DNA of 64,000 nt from Kingella potus (lineage in GTDB: Bacteria > Pseudomonadota > Gammaproteobacteria > Burkholderiales > Neisseriaceae), in NCBI RefSeq assembly GCF_900451175.1, contig NZ_UGJJ01000003.1, positions 124,001-188,000 on the forward strand, read 5' to 3'. Made by a program: the position numbers and the translations under genes. Position 1 is the first letter of the stretch, and each line of letters opens with the position of its first letter. The notes below the pieces were generated by a model. That model was not told where the DNA came from and did no database searches. It saw only the letters and a program-made list of their open reading frames with translations. This document shows, one piece after another, positions 1 to 7,750 of this stretch.

Positions 1-451
1 CCGCCGCATCCAGCGCGCCATGCGCCAGCTTTTCCTCTATCTGCCCGCGGTGCAGGTTGAAAAACGCCGTTTTCACATTCGGCGCAAGCGTCTGCAGCCG
101 TCGCAAAAAAGGAATGCCGACGCTGTAAAAACCGTCGTCGGCCACGCCGATTCTGAACACCGTATCCTGTGCCGCCGGATCGAAATCCGCCGGCCGCACC
201 AGCGCGTCTATCTCGCCGAAAATCCGCGCCAGCGGCGCGGCAAAGGCGGCGGCACGCTCCGTCGGCACCATGCCCTGCGGCGTGCGCACCAGTATCTCGT
301 CGCCGAAATACAGCCGCAGCCGCGCCAACATCCCGCTCACCGCCGACTGCGACAAGGCCAGCCGGCCTGCGGCGCGGGTTACGTTGCGTTCCTCCAAAAG
401 CACATACAGGGCTTTGAGCAGGTTCAAATCGAGATTGGCAGGCAGCTTCAT
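1..451 (-). CDS. LysR-type transcriptional regulator, N-terminal part (truncated by window edge)
   Basis: Reading the minus strand from an ATG at 451 gives about 150 residues that run off the left edge. Residues 1-65 form a LysR winged helix-turn-helix (MKLPANLDLNLLKALYVLLE, then a TRAAGRLALSQSAVSGMLARL recognition region). The start of the periplasmic-binding-protein-like effector domain follows (FRIGVADDGFYSVGIPFLRR). The first 20 residues fit the family's usual beginning, which supports this start. Family knowledge: a dimeric DNA-binding regulator of a small regulon, often divergent from a target gene. Here ridA lies upstream on the same strand, so no divergent target is visible. Effector and targets cannot be told. 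No gene symbol is justified. Confidence 0.85.
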   Translation of the reverse strand, partial: MKLPANLDLNLLKALYVLLEERNVTRAAGRLALSQSAVSGMLARLRLYFGDEILVRTPQGMVPTERAAAFAAPLARIFGEIDALVRPADFDPAAQDTVFRIGVADDGFYSVGIPFLRRLQTLAPNVKTAFFNLHRGQIEEKLAHGALDAA

Positions 452-499
452 AAAACGTGTTCCGAAAACAAAACGGACAAGCGGCGGCAAAACGCCGCA

Positions 500-541
500 G
501 AGGCCGTCTGAAAACCGGAAACGGCATTTTCAGACGGCCTC
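500..541 (-). terminator. DUS inverted-pair terminator after ridA
   Basis: AGGCCGTCTGAA at 501-512 and its reverse complement at 529-540 form a stem of at least 13 bp with a loop of about 15 nt. It sits just past the ridA stop and upstream of the LysR gene, so it probably separates the two units. Confidence 0.7.
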
Positions 542-556
542 TTTCCCTAGCGGAGC

Positions 557-943
557 TTACGGCAGCACCATCACCGCTTCGGCCTCCACCTGCACCCCTT
601 TGGGCAGTGCGGCCACGCCGACGGCGGCGCGGGCGGGGTACGGCTGCGCGAAATACTCGGCCATCACCTCATTGAACACGGCAAATTCCGACAAATCGGT
701 CAGATAGGCGTTCAGCTTCACAATATCGTCCAAAGAGCCGCCTGCCGCTTCGGCCACCGCCCGCAGGTTTTGAAACACCCGATGTGCCTCGGCGCGGAAA
801 TCGCCGTCGCCGACCACTTCCATCGTGGCCGGATCCAGCGGAATCTGGCCGCTCAAATACACCGTATTGCCGGCCTTCACGGCCTGGCTGTACGCACCGA
901 TGGCGGCGGGGGCTTTGTCGGTATGGATAATCTGTCTGCTCAT
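557..943 (-). CDS. ridA: RidA family reactive intermediate/imine deaminase
   Basis: 128 residues, the normal size for the YjgF/YER057c/UK114 family, starting at ATG 943 (MSRQIIHTDKAPAAIGAYSQ). Family hallmarks are visible: the N-terminal AIGAYSQAVKAGNTVYLSGQ segment, a central NLRAVAEAAGGSLDDIVKLNAYLTD-type helix-strand, and the C-terminal PARAAVGVAALPKG stretch holding the conserved Arg, with an acidic EAEAV end. The family is a cytosolic homotrimer hydrolysing reactive enamines/imines made by PLP enzymes such as threonine dehydratase. Longer upstream frames overlap the promoter of the divergent gene and were rejected. Monocistronic, closed by a DUS hairpin. Confidence 0.93.
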   Translation of the reverse strand: MSRQIIHTDKAPAAIGAYSQAVKAGNTVYLSGQIPLDPATMEVVGDGDFRAEAHRVFQNLRAVAEAAGGSLDDIVKLNAYLTDLSEFAVFNEVMAEYFAQPYPARAAVGVAALPKGVQVEAEAVMVLP

Positions 944-1047
944 AGTTGCAACCCTTTTGTTAAGAAATCGGCATATAATAACATTTTTTAACCGCAGGCC
1001 GTCTGAAAATACGGCGGCAGCCACACCGACGCAGACAAGGAAAACAT
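944..1047. promoter_or_regulatory. divergent promoter region ridA / CitE-like gene
   Basis: A 104-bp divergent gap with an AT-rich core. TATAAT at 974-979 reads toward the CitE-like gene, and TATTAT/TTATAT-like hexamers read toward ridA on the other strand. No convincing -35 was found at 16-18 bp, so only the -10 assignments are suggested. A single DUS lies at 999-1010, just upstream of the SD-like AAGGAAAA of the CitE-like gene. Confidence 0.4.
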
Positions 1048-1869
1048 ATGCAGGAAGGGTGCGCCCCGAAAATTTTTCTTTTCGTTCCCGGCAACCGCAC
1101 CGATCTGATTGCCAACGCATTCGGCATCGGCGCGGACGAAGTCGTCGTCGACTGGGAAGACGCGCTGGCCGAAGCCGACAAAGACCAGGCCGCACTCGAT
1201 CTCGCGGCCTACTGCGGCAGCAGCGGCGCACGCGGAATCTGGCTGCGCACCAACTCCGCCGACAGCAGCCGCTTCCCGCGCGACTGCGAAGCCCTGACCG
1301 AGCTTTCCGCCGTAAAAGGCGTATTCCTGCCCAAAGCCGAACGCCCCGCCGACATCACCTCCCTGCATCTGGCCTGCGGCAAACCCGTCATCGCCCTGAT
1401 CGAAACCGCCAAAGGCATACTCAACCTGCCCCAAATCGCCTTCGCGCAGGGGCTGCACGCCCTCTCCTACGGCTGTCTCGATCTGACCAACGAACTCGGC
1501 CTCAACTTCGGCACCCCCGCCGCCGGCACCTTCTTCAACCACCTGCGCATCGAGCTGCTGCTGCACAGCCGACTCAACGGCCTCTTCCCCCCCATCGAAA
1601 CCGTCTTCCCCGATTTTTCCGACGACGACGGCCTGCGCCGCCACACAGAGTTTTGGCGCGACATCGGCTTCGGCGGCATGCTATGCATCCACCCCAAACA
1701 GGTCGCCCTCGCCAAAATCCTGCTGCAGCCGACTCCCGAATCGGCGGCTTTCGCCGAAAAAGTGCTCTCCGCAGCCGAGCAAAACCGCTCCGGCGTATTC
1801 CAGGTGGACGGCAAAATGGTGGACGCGCCCGTTATCGCGCGCGCCAAAAAACTGCTGGGCCGCGGCTGA
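1048..1869 (+). CDS. HpcH/HpaI aldolase / citrate lyase beta-like (CitE-like) protein
   Basis: 273 residues with an AAGG Shine-Dalgarno about 8 bp before ATG. Features of the CitE/malyl-CoA lyase fold are seen: KIFLFVPGNR at the N terminus, an acidic metal/CoA segment VVVDWEDALAEA near residue 30, LPKAE around residue 92, VIALIETAKGI with the Mg-binding Glu, and the conserved GMLCIHPKQV near residue 210. Members cleave or form C-C bonds of CoA thioesters (citryl-, citramalyl-, malyl-CoA). No citD or citF is adjacent, so a citrate lyase complex is unlikely. A stand-alone citramalyl-CoA-lyase-like role is more plausible, but the substrate is unknown. Confidence 0.8.
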   Translation: MQEGCAPKIFLFVPGNRTDLIANAFGIGADEVVVDWEDALAEADKDQAALDLAAYCGSSGARGIWLRTNSADSSRFPRDCEALTELSAVKGVFLPKAERPADITSLHLACGKPVIALIETAKGILNLPQIAFAQGLHALSYGCLDLTNELGLNFGTPAAGTFFNHLRIELLLHSRLNGLFPPIETVFPDFSDDDGLRRHTEFWRDIGFGGMLCIHPKQVALAKILLQPTPESAAFAEKVLSAAEQNRSGVFQVDGKMVDAPVIARAKKLLGRG

Positions 1870-1886
1870 TACCGCCGCAGCGCAAC

Positions 1887-1919
1887 AGGCCGTCTGAACA
1901 TTCGGTTTTCAGACGGCCT
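1887..1919 (+). terminator. DUS inverted-pair terminator
   Basis: AGGCCGTCTGAA (1887-1898) pairs with TTCAGACGGCCT (1908-1919), 18 bp after the CitE-like stop. Loop of 9 nt. Confidence 0.7.
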
Positions 1920-1979
1920 CTGTAATTGTGTCTTCACCGCAAACCAAATAAAAAAACATCCGCCCTGCCAACTGCAAAA

Positions 1980-2011
1980 GTAGGGTGTGTCGCCCTCAGG
2001 CGACGCACGCG
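1980..2011 (+). repeat. dispersed hairpin repeat (GTAGGGTGTGTCGC type), single end
   Basis: GTAGGGTGTGTCGC followed by a short spacer and GCGACGCACGCG. The unit is itself a near-palindrome of about 10 bp per arm. The same unit recurs at 5273, 5552, 17515, 17594 and 47341, and in inverted orientation at 5424, 5703, 17434 and 47502. Here only one end is present. Confidence 0.8.
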
Positions 2012-2025
2012 TTCCCGCCGCAAAC

Positions 2026-2076
2026 AGGCCGTCTGAAAACGCAAAACGGCTTTTTCAGACGGCCTTTCTGTATAAT
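2026..2076 (+). promoter_or_regulatory. DUS hairpin followed by candidate fpr promoter -10
   Basis: An inverted DUS pair (2026-2037 and 2054-2065) is followed within 6 bp by TATAAT at 2071-2076, 33 bp before the fpr start. The hairpin therefore lies where the -35 region should be. No good -35 hexamer is seen, so promoter strength is uncertain. Confidence 0.4.
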
Positions 2077-2108
2077 CCGCCCCCTGCACACATCCCGAGG
2101 AACAGAAA

Positions 2109-2885
2109 ATGGCCGCCTCCCCCGAAGCCAAATACACAGCAGAAACCGTGCTGTGGGTCAAACGCCACACACCCAAGCTCCTTACCTTCGCCATCTCCCG
2201 CCCCGAAGCCTACCGCTTCTCTGCCGGGCAGTTTTCCCGCCTCGGCTTTACCGACGGCGCAGGCTACATATGGCGCGCCTATTCCGTTGTTTCCGCCGAA
2301 TACGCCGACACCCTCGAATACTTCGCCGTGCTCATCCCCGGCGGAGCCATGTCGGAAAAATTCGCCGCCATGCAGGCAGGCGACACCATCCTGCTCGACA
2401 AAACCGCCACCGGCTTCCTCCTGCCCGAACGTTTCCCCGACGGCAGCAAGCTCGTCATGCTCTGCACCGGCTCGGGCATCGCCCCCTTCCTCTCCATCCT
2501 CGAACAGCCCGAAATCTGGCAGCGTTTCGACAAACTCGTCCTTGCCCACTCCGTCTCCCACGCCGACGAACTCATCTTCAACAGCCGCATCGCCGCCCTG
2601 TGCGGACACCCGCTGGTAGGCGGATATGCCGGCCGCCTGACCTTCATCCCCGTCCTCACCCGCGAAACCGGCGGCACGGCTCTGCACCAACGCCTGCCCG
2701 AGCTGCTGGCAAACGGCAAACTCGCCGCCGCCGCCGGTTTCCCGTTTGCCAAAGAAGACACCCGCTTCATGATCTGCGGCAACCCCGCCATGGTGCAGGA
2801 CACCTTCCAAACCCTCCTCAACATGGGCTTTGCCATGCACCGCAACCGCATCCCCGGCCAAATCCTGATGGAAAACGGCTTCTGA
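2109..2885 (+). CDS. fpr: ferredoxin/flavodoxin--NADP+ reductase
   Basis: 258 residues, the size of bacterial Fpr, with GAGGAACAG before the ATG. It has the FAD-binding RAYSVVS motif near residue 57 (RxYS), a GGAMSEKFAAMQAGD pyrophosphate region, the NADP-binding CTGSGIAPF (GxGxxP-type) near residue 119, and a C-terminal MENGF tail typical of the bacterial subclass. It moves electrons between NADPH and ferredoxin or flavodoxin in the cytosol. Partners may include the isc ferredoxin (fdx at 14762) and bacterioferritin-associated ferredoxin (bfd at 42364), but that is inference. Monocistronic with its own DUS terminator. Confidence 0.93.
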   Translation: MAASPEAKYTAETVLWVKRHTPKLLTFAISRPEAYRFSAGQFSRLGFTDGAGYIWRAYSVVSAEYADTLEYFAVLIPGGAMSEKFAAMQAGDTILLDKTATGFLLPERFPDGSKLVMLCTGSGIAPFLSILEQPEIWQRFDKLVLAHSVSHADELIFNSRIAALCGHPLVGGYAGRLTFIPVLTRETGGTALHQRLPELLANGKLAAAAGFPFAKEDTRFMICGNPAMVQDTFQTLLNMGFAMHRNRIPGQILMENGF

Positions 2886-2905
2886 GTCCGGCAAAACATT
2901 AAAAA

Positions 2906-2957
2906 AGGCCGTCTGAAAACGCCAATCCGGCCAAGCGCGAGCCTTTTCAGACGGCCT
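2906..2957 (+). terminator. DUS inverted-pair terminator after fpr
   Basis: AGGCCGTCTGAA (2906-2917) and TTCAGACGGCCT (2946-2957) bracket a 28-nt loop shortly after the fpr stop. Confidence 0.65.
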
Positions 2958-3007
2958 CATCCTTCCCTGACAAAAAACGTCATCCTGTGCCAAGAAAACG
3001 GAAACTG

Positions 3008-3016
3008 TGCTAGAAT
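3008..3016 (+). promoter_or_regulatory. extended -10 promoter of tig
   Basis: TGCTAGAAT is an extended -10 (TGnTAGAAT) about 100 bp before the tig start, leaving a long leader. The matching -35 is weak, as is usual with extended -10 promoters. Confidence 0.5.
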
Positions 3017-3116
3017 CGCGCCCTTATTTTGCCTGCGCAAACCGCAGGCACAGACACCCTGCGGGCAGCCCCTGCCCTGCCCGCCCGACCAACCGAAACC
3101 AATTTAAGGGTTTACC

Positions 3117-4424
3117 ATGAGCGTAACATTAGAAACACTGGAAAATCTGGAACGCAAAGCCATCCTCTCCCTGCCGTGGGCGGACATCAACGCCGAATAC
3201 AACAAACGTCTGAAACAAACCGCCCGCCGCGCCCGCATTGACGGCTTCCGTCCGGGCAAAGCCCCGCTGGGTATGATCCAGTCTATGTACGGCGCAGGCA
3301 TCCAAACCGAAGTCATGAACGAGCTGGCACAAAAAGTGTTCTTCGACACCGCAGCCGCCGAGGGCTGGAGAATCGCCGGAATGCCCCGTCTCGAAGGCAT
3401 AGAAGGCAAAGAAGATCAGGAAAACTTCCATTTTGCCGGCATATTCGAAGTATTCCCCGAAGTGAAAATCGGCGACATCTCCACACAGGAAATCGAAAAA
3501 GCCGATGCCGCCGTAAGCGATGCCGAAGTGGAAAAAACCATCGAAATCCTGCGCCGCCAGCGCACCCGCTTCAACCGTGCCGAACGCGCCGCACAAAACG
3601 GCGACCGCGTCATCATCGACTTTGCCGGCACCATCGGCGGCGAAGCGTTTGAAGGCGGCACCGCCCAAAACTACGCCTTCATCCTCGGCAACGGCCAGAT
3701 GCTGCCCGAGTTTGAAGCAGGCGTAAACGGCCTGAAAGAAGGCGAAAGCAAAGATGTCCAGGTCGCTTTCCCCGAGGACTACCACGGCAAAGACGTAGCC
3801 GGCAAAACCGCCGTTTTCGCCATCACCGTACGCAATGTCGCCGAACCCGTACTGCCCGAAGTGGACGAACAGTTTGCCAAAGCACTGGGCATCGCCGACG
3901 GCAACGTCCAAACCATGCGTGCCGAAGTGAAGAAAAACGTCGAACGCGAAGTCAAACGCCGCATCGCCGCCCGCAACAAAGAAGCCGCAATGGATGCCCT
4001 CTTGGCCGTCAGCGAATTTCCCGTGCCCAACGCACTGGTTGCCGACGAAGCCGCCCGCCTGGCGGCCGAAATGAAGCAGAACTTCATCAACCAGGGCATG
4101 GCCGACGCGAAAAACCTCGATCTGCCTGCCGATATGTTCACAGAACAGGCCGAACGCCGCATCCGCCTCGGCCTGATTCTCGCCGAACTCGTACGCGCCA
4201 ACGGCCTCGAGCCGACACCCGCGCAAATCGATGCCGTGATTGCCGATTTTGCCGAAAGCTACGAAGATCCGCAGGAAGTCGTCGAGTGGTATCACGCCGA
4301 GAAAAGCCGCCTCGACGGCCCGACTTCGCTGGCCGTGGAAGCCAACGTTACCGACTACGTTTTGTCCCAAGCCAAAGTCAGCGAAAAAACCCTGTCTTTC
4401 GACGAAGTGATGGGCAACGCCTGA
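3117..4424 (+). CDS. tig: trigger factor (ribosome-associated chaperone and PPIase)
   Basis: 435 residues (family usually 430-450). The N-terminal ribosome-binding domain carries the signature GFRPGKAP near residues 44-51. A central FKBP-type PPIase domain follows (about 150-245; GDRVIIDFAGTIGGEAFEGG, MLPEFEAGVNGLKEGE). The C-terminal alpha-helical substrate-cradle domain is rich in NxEREVKRRIAARNKEA-type helices. It binds ribosomal protein uL23 at the exit tunnel and shields nascent chains. The start follows AAGGGTTTACC. It lies just upstream of clpP, the tig-clpP pairing common in bacteria, with a 105-bp gap containing one DUS. Confidence 0.97.
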   Translation: MSVTLETLENLERKAILSLPWADINAEYNKRLKQTARRARIDGFRPGKAPLGMIQSMYGAGIQTEVMNELAQKVFFDTAAAEGWRIAGMPRLEGIEGKEDQENFHFAGIFEVFPEVKIGDISTQEIEKADAAVSDAEVEKTIEILRRQRTRFNRAERAAQNGDRVIIDFAGTIGGEAFEGGTAQNYAFILGNGQMLPEFEAGVNGLKEGESKDVQVAFPEDYHGKDVAGKTAVFAITVRNVAEPVLPEVDEQFAKALGIADGNVQTMRAEVKKNVEREVKRRIAARNKEAAMDALLAVSEFPVPNALVADEAARLAAEMKQNFINQGMADAKNLDLPADMFTEQAERRIRLGLILAELVRANGLEPTPAQIDAVIADFAESYEDPQEVVEWYHAEKSRLDGPTSLAVEANVTDYVLSQAKVSEKTLSFDEVMGNA

Positions 4425-4529
4425 AAGGCCGTCTGAAACGGTTTTCACACCCCCTGCGACACAAAGCACCGAAGCAGCCGACGCGCTTTGGTGCTTTTTC
4501 CAAACGGATTCCCAACCAAGGAGCGGAAT

Positions 4530-5165
4530 ATGTTTCCCGAAATCAGCAACAACACCCTCATCCCCACCGTCATCGAACAAAGCGGGCGCGGCGAACGCGC
4601 CTTCGACATCTACTCCCGCCTGCTCAAAGAGCGCATCATCTTTCTGGTCGGGCCGGTAAACGACCACACCGCCAACCTTGTCGTGGCGCAAATGCTGTTT
4701 CTCGAAAGCGAAAATCCCGACAAAGACATCTTCTTCTACATCAATTCCCCCGGCGGCTCGGTAACGGCCGGCATGTCGGTTTTCGACACCATGAACTTCA
4801 TCAAGCCCGACGTATCCACCCTCTGCCTCGGCCAGGCCGCCAGCATGGGCGCGTTTCTGCTTTCCGCCGGCGCGAAAGGCAAACGCTTCGCCCTGCCCAA
4901 CAGCCGCGTGATGATCCACCAGCCGCTCATCAGCGGCGGCTTGGGCGGACAGGCTTCCGACATCGAAATCCACGCCCGCGAACTCATCAAACTGAAACAG
5001 ACGCTGAACGAGTTTCTCGCCAAGCACACCGGCCAGCCGATCGAAAAAATCGAACGCGACACCGACCGCGACAACTTCATGTCCGCCCATGCCGCCAAAG
5101 AATACGGCCTGATCGACCAAGTCATCGCCACCCGCGCCGATGCCGCCAAAGCAGCCGGTGTCTGA
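4530..5165 (+). CDS. clpP: ATP-dependent Clp protease proteolytic subunit
   Basis: 211 residues from ATG 4530, chosen because AAGGAG lies at 4518-4523; an upstream in-frame ATG at 4488 has no SD and would add non-conserved residues. The serine-protease triad is complete: Ser105 in GQAASMGA, His130 in VMIHQP, Asp179 in ERDTDRDNF. The substrate loop INSPGGSVTAG is also present. It forms the tetradecameric barrel degrading proteins fed by ClpX or ClpA; no clpX is adjacent here. The C terminus ends at AAKAAGV. Confidence 0.97.
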   Translation: MFPEISNNTLIPTVIEQSGRGERAFDIYSRLLKERIIFLVGPVNDHTANLVVAQMLFLESENPDKDIFFYINSPGGSVTAGMSVFDTMNFIKPDVSTLCLGQAASMGAFLLSAGAKGKRFALPNSRVMIHQPLISGGLGGQASDIEIHARELIKLKQTLNEFLAKHTGQPIEKIERDTDRDNFMSAHAAKEYGLIDQVIATRADAAKAAGV

Positions 5166-5272
5166 CACAGACAAAACAAAAGGCCGTCTGAAAACTTGAT
5201 TTTCAGACGGCCTCTGTTTGTATATTTATGACAAACCAAATTCCCCCCTGCCAACTGCATAACGGTCTAACG

Positions 5273-5452
5273 GCAGGGTGTGCCGCCCCAAGGCGACGTA
5301 CGCGTTCACGCCATAGCAAGCAGACCGTCTGAAATCGAAAAACGACATTTCAAACACAGCATATCCCTGCTTTCAAACGGCTTCGTTTTACATTGTCCAA
5401 CCCACCGTGCAAACAGCAGAAACCGCGTGCGTCGCTACGCGACACACCCTAC
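5273..5452. repeat. TIR-bounded element, copy 1 (MITE-like)
   Basis: About 180 bp, bounded by a left end reading AGGGTGTGCCGCC... and a right end that is the reverse complement of GTAGGGTGTGTCGC with GCGACGCACGCG. The interior contains a variant DUS (ACCGTCTGAA) and a segment shared with copy 2. No coding capacity. Confidence 0.7.
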
Positions 5453-5551
5453 CCAACGGCAGAGGCCGTCTGAAAACTTGATTTTCAGACGGCCTCTGTT
5501 TGTGTATTTATAACAAACCCAATACTGCCCCAACTGCATAACGGTCTAACG

Positions 5552-5729
5552 GTAGGGTGTGTCGCCCACAGGCGACGCACGCGTCCGCGCCATAGCAAGC
5601 AGGCCGTCTGAAACCGAAAAACGACATTTCAAACACAGCAAATACGTGCTTTCAAACGGCTTCGTTTTCCATTGTCCAACCCACCGTGCAAACAGCAGAA
5701 ACCGCGTGTGTCGCTGCGCGACACACGCT
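5552..5729. repeat. TIR-bounded element, copy 2 (MITE-like)
   Basis: Left end GTAGGGTGTGTCGC at 5552, right inverted end at 5703-5729, interior DUS near 5601. About 178 bp, very similar to copy 1. It lies in the second unit of the tandem duplication, so one copy is a by-product of the duplication. Confidence 0.7.
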
Positions 5730-5741
5730 GCCCAACGGCAG

Positions 5742-5780
5742 AGGCCGTCTGAAAACCCCAATCCGGTTTTCAGACGGCCT
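5742..5780 (-). terminator. DUS inverted-pair terminator after accD
   Basis: AGGCCGTCTGAA (5742-5753) pairs with TTCAGACGGCCT (5769-5780), 16 bp downstream of the accD stop. Confidence 0.7.
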
Positions 5781-5795
5781 GTTTGCAGTAACACA

Positions 5796-6659
5796 CTATG
5801 CGGCAGCGGGTTCGCGGCGCAGCAGGGTAATCATATCGGCAATCCGTGCTTTCATTTCGCGACGGTCGGTGATTTGGTCGATCGCGCCTTTTTCCAGCAG
5901 AAATTCGGCGCGCTGGAAGCCTTCCGGCAGGGTTTCGCGCACGGTCTGCTCGATAACGCGCGGGCCGGCAAAACCAATCAGCGCATTGGGCTCGGCAATA
6001 ACAATGTCGCCGAGAAAGGCAAAGCTGGCGGACACGCCGCCCATGGTCGGGTCGGTCAGCACGGAGATGAAAGGCAGGCTTTTTTCGTTCAAAAGGTGCA
6101 GCGACGCACTGGTTTTGGTCATCTGCATCAGCGAGTTGAGGCCTTCCTGCATCCTTGCGCCGCCGGATGCGGCCACGCAGATGAAGGAGCAGCCGTCGGC
6201 GGCGGCGCGGCGCACGCCCTGCACGAAGCGTTCGCCGACTACGGAACCCATAGAGCCGCCGATAAAGCGGAATTCAAAGGCGGCCACAACAACGGGCAGG
6301 CCGTTCAGACGGCCTTTCATGACCACCAGCGCGTCGTCTTCGCCGGTGGCCTTTTTGGCGGCGGTAAGGCGGTCGGGATATTTTTTGCTGTCTTTGAATT
6401 TGAGGATGTCGGTGGGCTTGACTGCGGCTCCGATTTCCTCGCGGCCTTCGTCGTCGAGCAGCAGGTTGATGCGCTCGCGTGCACCCAGGGGGTTGTGGTA
6501 GCTGCATTTCGGGCAGACTTTGTCGTTCTGCACGAGGTCGGTGGTGTACACGGTGGCGGCACAGGAGGGGCATTTGTGCCACAGCCCTTCGGGTACGGCG
6601 GATTCGCCTTTGCCTTCGCGTTTGATTTTGGGCGGGAGGATTTTGTCGAGCCAGCTCAT
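5796..6659 (-). CDS. accD: acetyl-CoA carboxylase carboxyltransferase subunit beta
   Basis: 287 residues, family size. An N-terminal four-Cys zinc ribbon (CPSC ... CPKC, residues about 30-52) is followed by the crotonase-fold carboxyltransferase core with FRFIGGSMGSVVGERF, ASGGARMQEG (oxyanion/CoA region) and TDPTMGGVSASFA. It pairs with AccA (not here) to transfer CO2 from biotin-AccB to acetyl-CoA, the first step of fatty acid synthesis. The start has GGAGCAAACC upstream. An in-frame DUS encodes part of MKGRLNGL. It lies downstream of trpA on the same strand with a 133-bp gap, so co-transcription is possible. Confidence 0.97.
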   Translation of the reverse strand: MSWLDKILPPKIKREGKGESAVPEGLWHKCPSCAATVYTTDLVQNDKVCPKCSYHNPLGARERINLLLDDEGREEIGAAVKPTDILKFKDSKKYPDRLTAAKKATGEDDALVVMKGRLNGLPVVVAAFEFRFIGGSMGSVVGERFVQGVRRAAADGCSFICVAASGGARMQEGLNSLMQMTKTSASLHLLNEKSLPFISVLTDPTMGGVSASFAFLGDIVIAEPNALIGFAGPRVIEQTVRETLPEGFQRAEFLLEKGAIDQITDRREMKARIADMITLLRREPAAA

Positions 6660-6792
6660 GGTTTGCTCCGTTTCAGACGGCCTGTTGCGCCGTCGGGCGG
6701 TGGTTGGGTGGAAAGGGGCGGATGGTAGTCAAATAAGGGGGTTTAGGCAAGGCCATACGGCGGCGTGTTTTAACTTCGTTGGAACGCCGCTT

Positions 6793-7584
6793 TCAGACGG
6801 CCTCCACCGCCGCTTTCAATTCCTTTACCAATGCGCCGGCGGCTTCGGCTTCGCGGCCGGGGTTGGCTTCGATTTCGCGTACGATGCGGCTGCCGACGAT
6901 GACCGCGTCTGCCGTTTCGGCCACACGTTTCGCGCTTGCGGCATCGGAAATGCCGAACCCGACACCGATGGGCAGGCTGATGTGGCGGCGCAATACGGCA
7001 AGTTTGGCGGCCACGTCGGCGGTGTCGAGCGCGGCGGAGCCGGTAACGCCTTTGAGGGAAACATAGTAAACGAAGCCGCCGGCGAGTTGGGCGATTTCGG
7101 CGATGCGTTCTTCGCCTGTGGTGGGGGCGACGAGGAAGATGGTATCGATACCGTGCTGTTGCAGTTCGGCGTGCAGCGGGGCGATGGTTTCGATGGGGCT
7201 GTCGACAGTCAGCACGCCGTCAACGCCTGCTTCGGCTGCGGCTTGCGCAAAGGCGGCGTAGCCTGTTTTGTGGACGGGGTTGAGATAGCCCATCAGTACG
7301 ACGGGGGTATCGGCATTGCTTTCGCGGAAACGGCGCACGATGCCGAGCACGGTTTGCAGCGATACGCCCTGCGCCAGGGCGCGTTCGGCGGCCCGTTGAA
7401 TAACGGGGCCGTCGGCCATAGGATCGGAGAAAGGCACGCCCAATTCGATAATGTCCGCGCCTGCGGCGGCAAGCGCGTGCATGAGTTGCAGGGTGGTGTC
7501 GGGACAGGGGTCTCCGGCGGTAATGTAGGGGATGAGGGCTTTGCCGCCGTTCAGGCGGGAAAAGGCTGCTCGGATTCTGCTCAT
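6793..7584 (-). CDS. trpA: tryptophan synthase alpha chain
   Basis: 263 residues. A TIM barrel with the family signature LELGVPFSDPMADGPVIQ near residues 46-62, holding the catalytic Glu/Asp pair; phosphate-binding VGFGISDA and GSRIV are near the C terminus. It cleaves indole-3-glycerol phosphate to indole, which tunnels to TrpB. No trpB is adjacent, so the trp genes are dispersed here. The stop codon is inside a DUS (TTCAGACGGCCT at 6792-6803), so the last residues EAV are encoded by DUS sequence. The SD is weak. Confidence 0.96.
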   Translation of the reverse strand: MSRIRAAFSRLNGGKALIPYITAGDPCPDTTLQLMHALAAAGADIIELGVPFSDPMADGPVIQRAAERALAQGVSLQTVLGIVRRFRESNADTPVVLMGYLNPVHKTGYAAFAQAAAEAGVDGVLTVDSPIETIAPLHAELQQHGIDTIFLVAPTTGEERIAEIAQLAGGFVYYVSLKGVTGSAALDTADVAAKLAVLRRHISLPIGVGFGISDAASAKRVAETADAVIVGSRIVREIEANPGREAEAAGALVKELKAAVEAV

Positions 7585-7631
7585 GGAAGGTGGCTTTCTG
7601 GGTTGGCTGTCGGTATGTCTGCAAAAACTTT

Positions 7632-7649
7632 GCCCCGCATCTGCGGGGC
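7632..7649 (-). terminator. GC-rich hairpin terminator
   Basis: GCCCCGC (7632-7638), loop ATCT, GCGGGGC (7643-7649). On the minus strand it is followed by AAAGTTTTT. A second stop for lldD transcription 48 bp before trpA, although the T-run is interrupted. Confidence 0.5.
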
Positions 7650-7668
7650 GGCCTTTTTACTATATTTC

Positions 7669-7723
7669 AGGCCGTCTGAAAAGGCGGTTTGCACTTTGTC
7701 GGAGCGGCTTTTTCAGACGGCCT
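7669..7723 (-). terminator. DUS inverted-pair terminator after lldD
   Basis: AGGCCGTCTGAA (7669-7680) and TTCAGACGGCCT (7712-7723) with a 31-nt loop, 28 bp past the lldD stop. Confidence 0.6.
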
Positions 7724-7750
7724 GCCGGCATTTTGCTGCCGGACGGACAA

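Larger units (their letters stand above)
5181..5741. repeat. tandem duplication of a ~280-bp intergenic unit between clpP and accD
   Basis: Unit 1 (5181-5462) and unit 2 (5463-5741) are near-identical along their length. Each begins with a DUS inverted pair (5181-5213 in unit 1), then TATTTAT-ACAAACC, then a terminal-inverted-repeat element with an internal DUS, then CAACGGCAG. A third DUS pair (5742-5780) follows and would terminate accD on the minus strand. No reading frame in this 630-bp gap looks like a gene. The first hairpin terminates clpP. Confidence 0.88.

Noticed and set aside
825..1925. 366-codon Arg-rich plus-strand frame over the CitE-like gene
   Set aside because: Shadow frame; the overlapping frame at 1048-1869 has clear family motifs and an SD.
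3129..5174. 681-codon open frame antisense to tig and clpP
   Set aside because: It mirrors two unmistakable genes, its composition (Gly/Phe/Asp-rich) is that of a reverse frame of GC-rich coding DNA, and no motif is readable.
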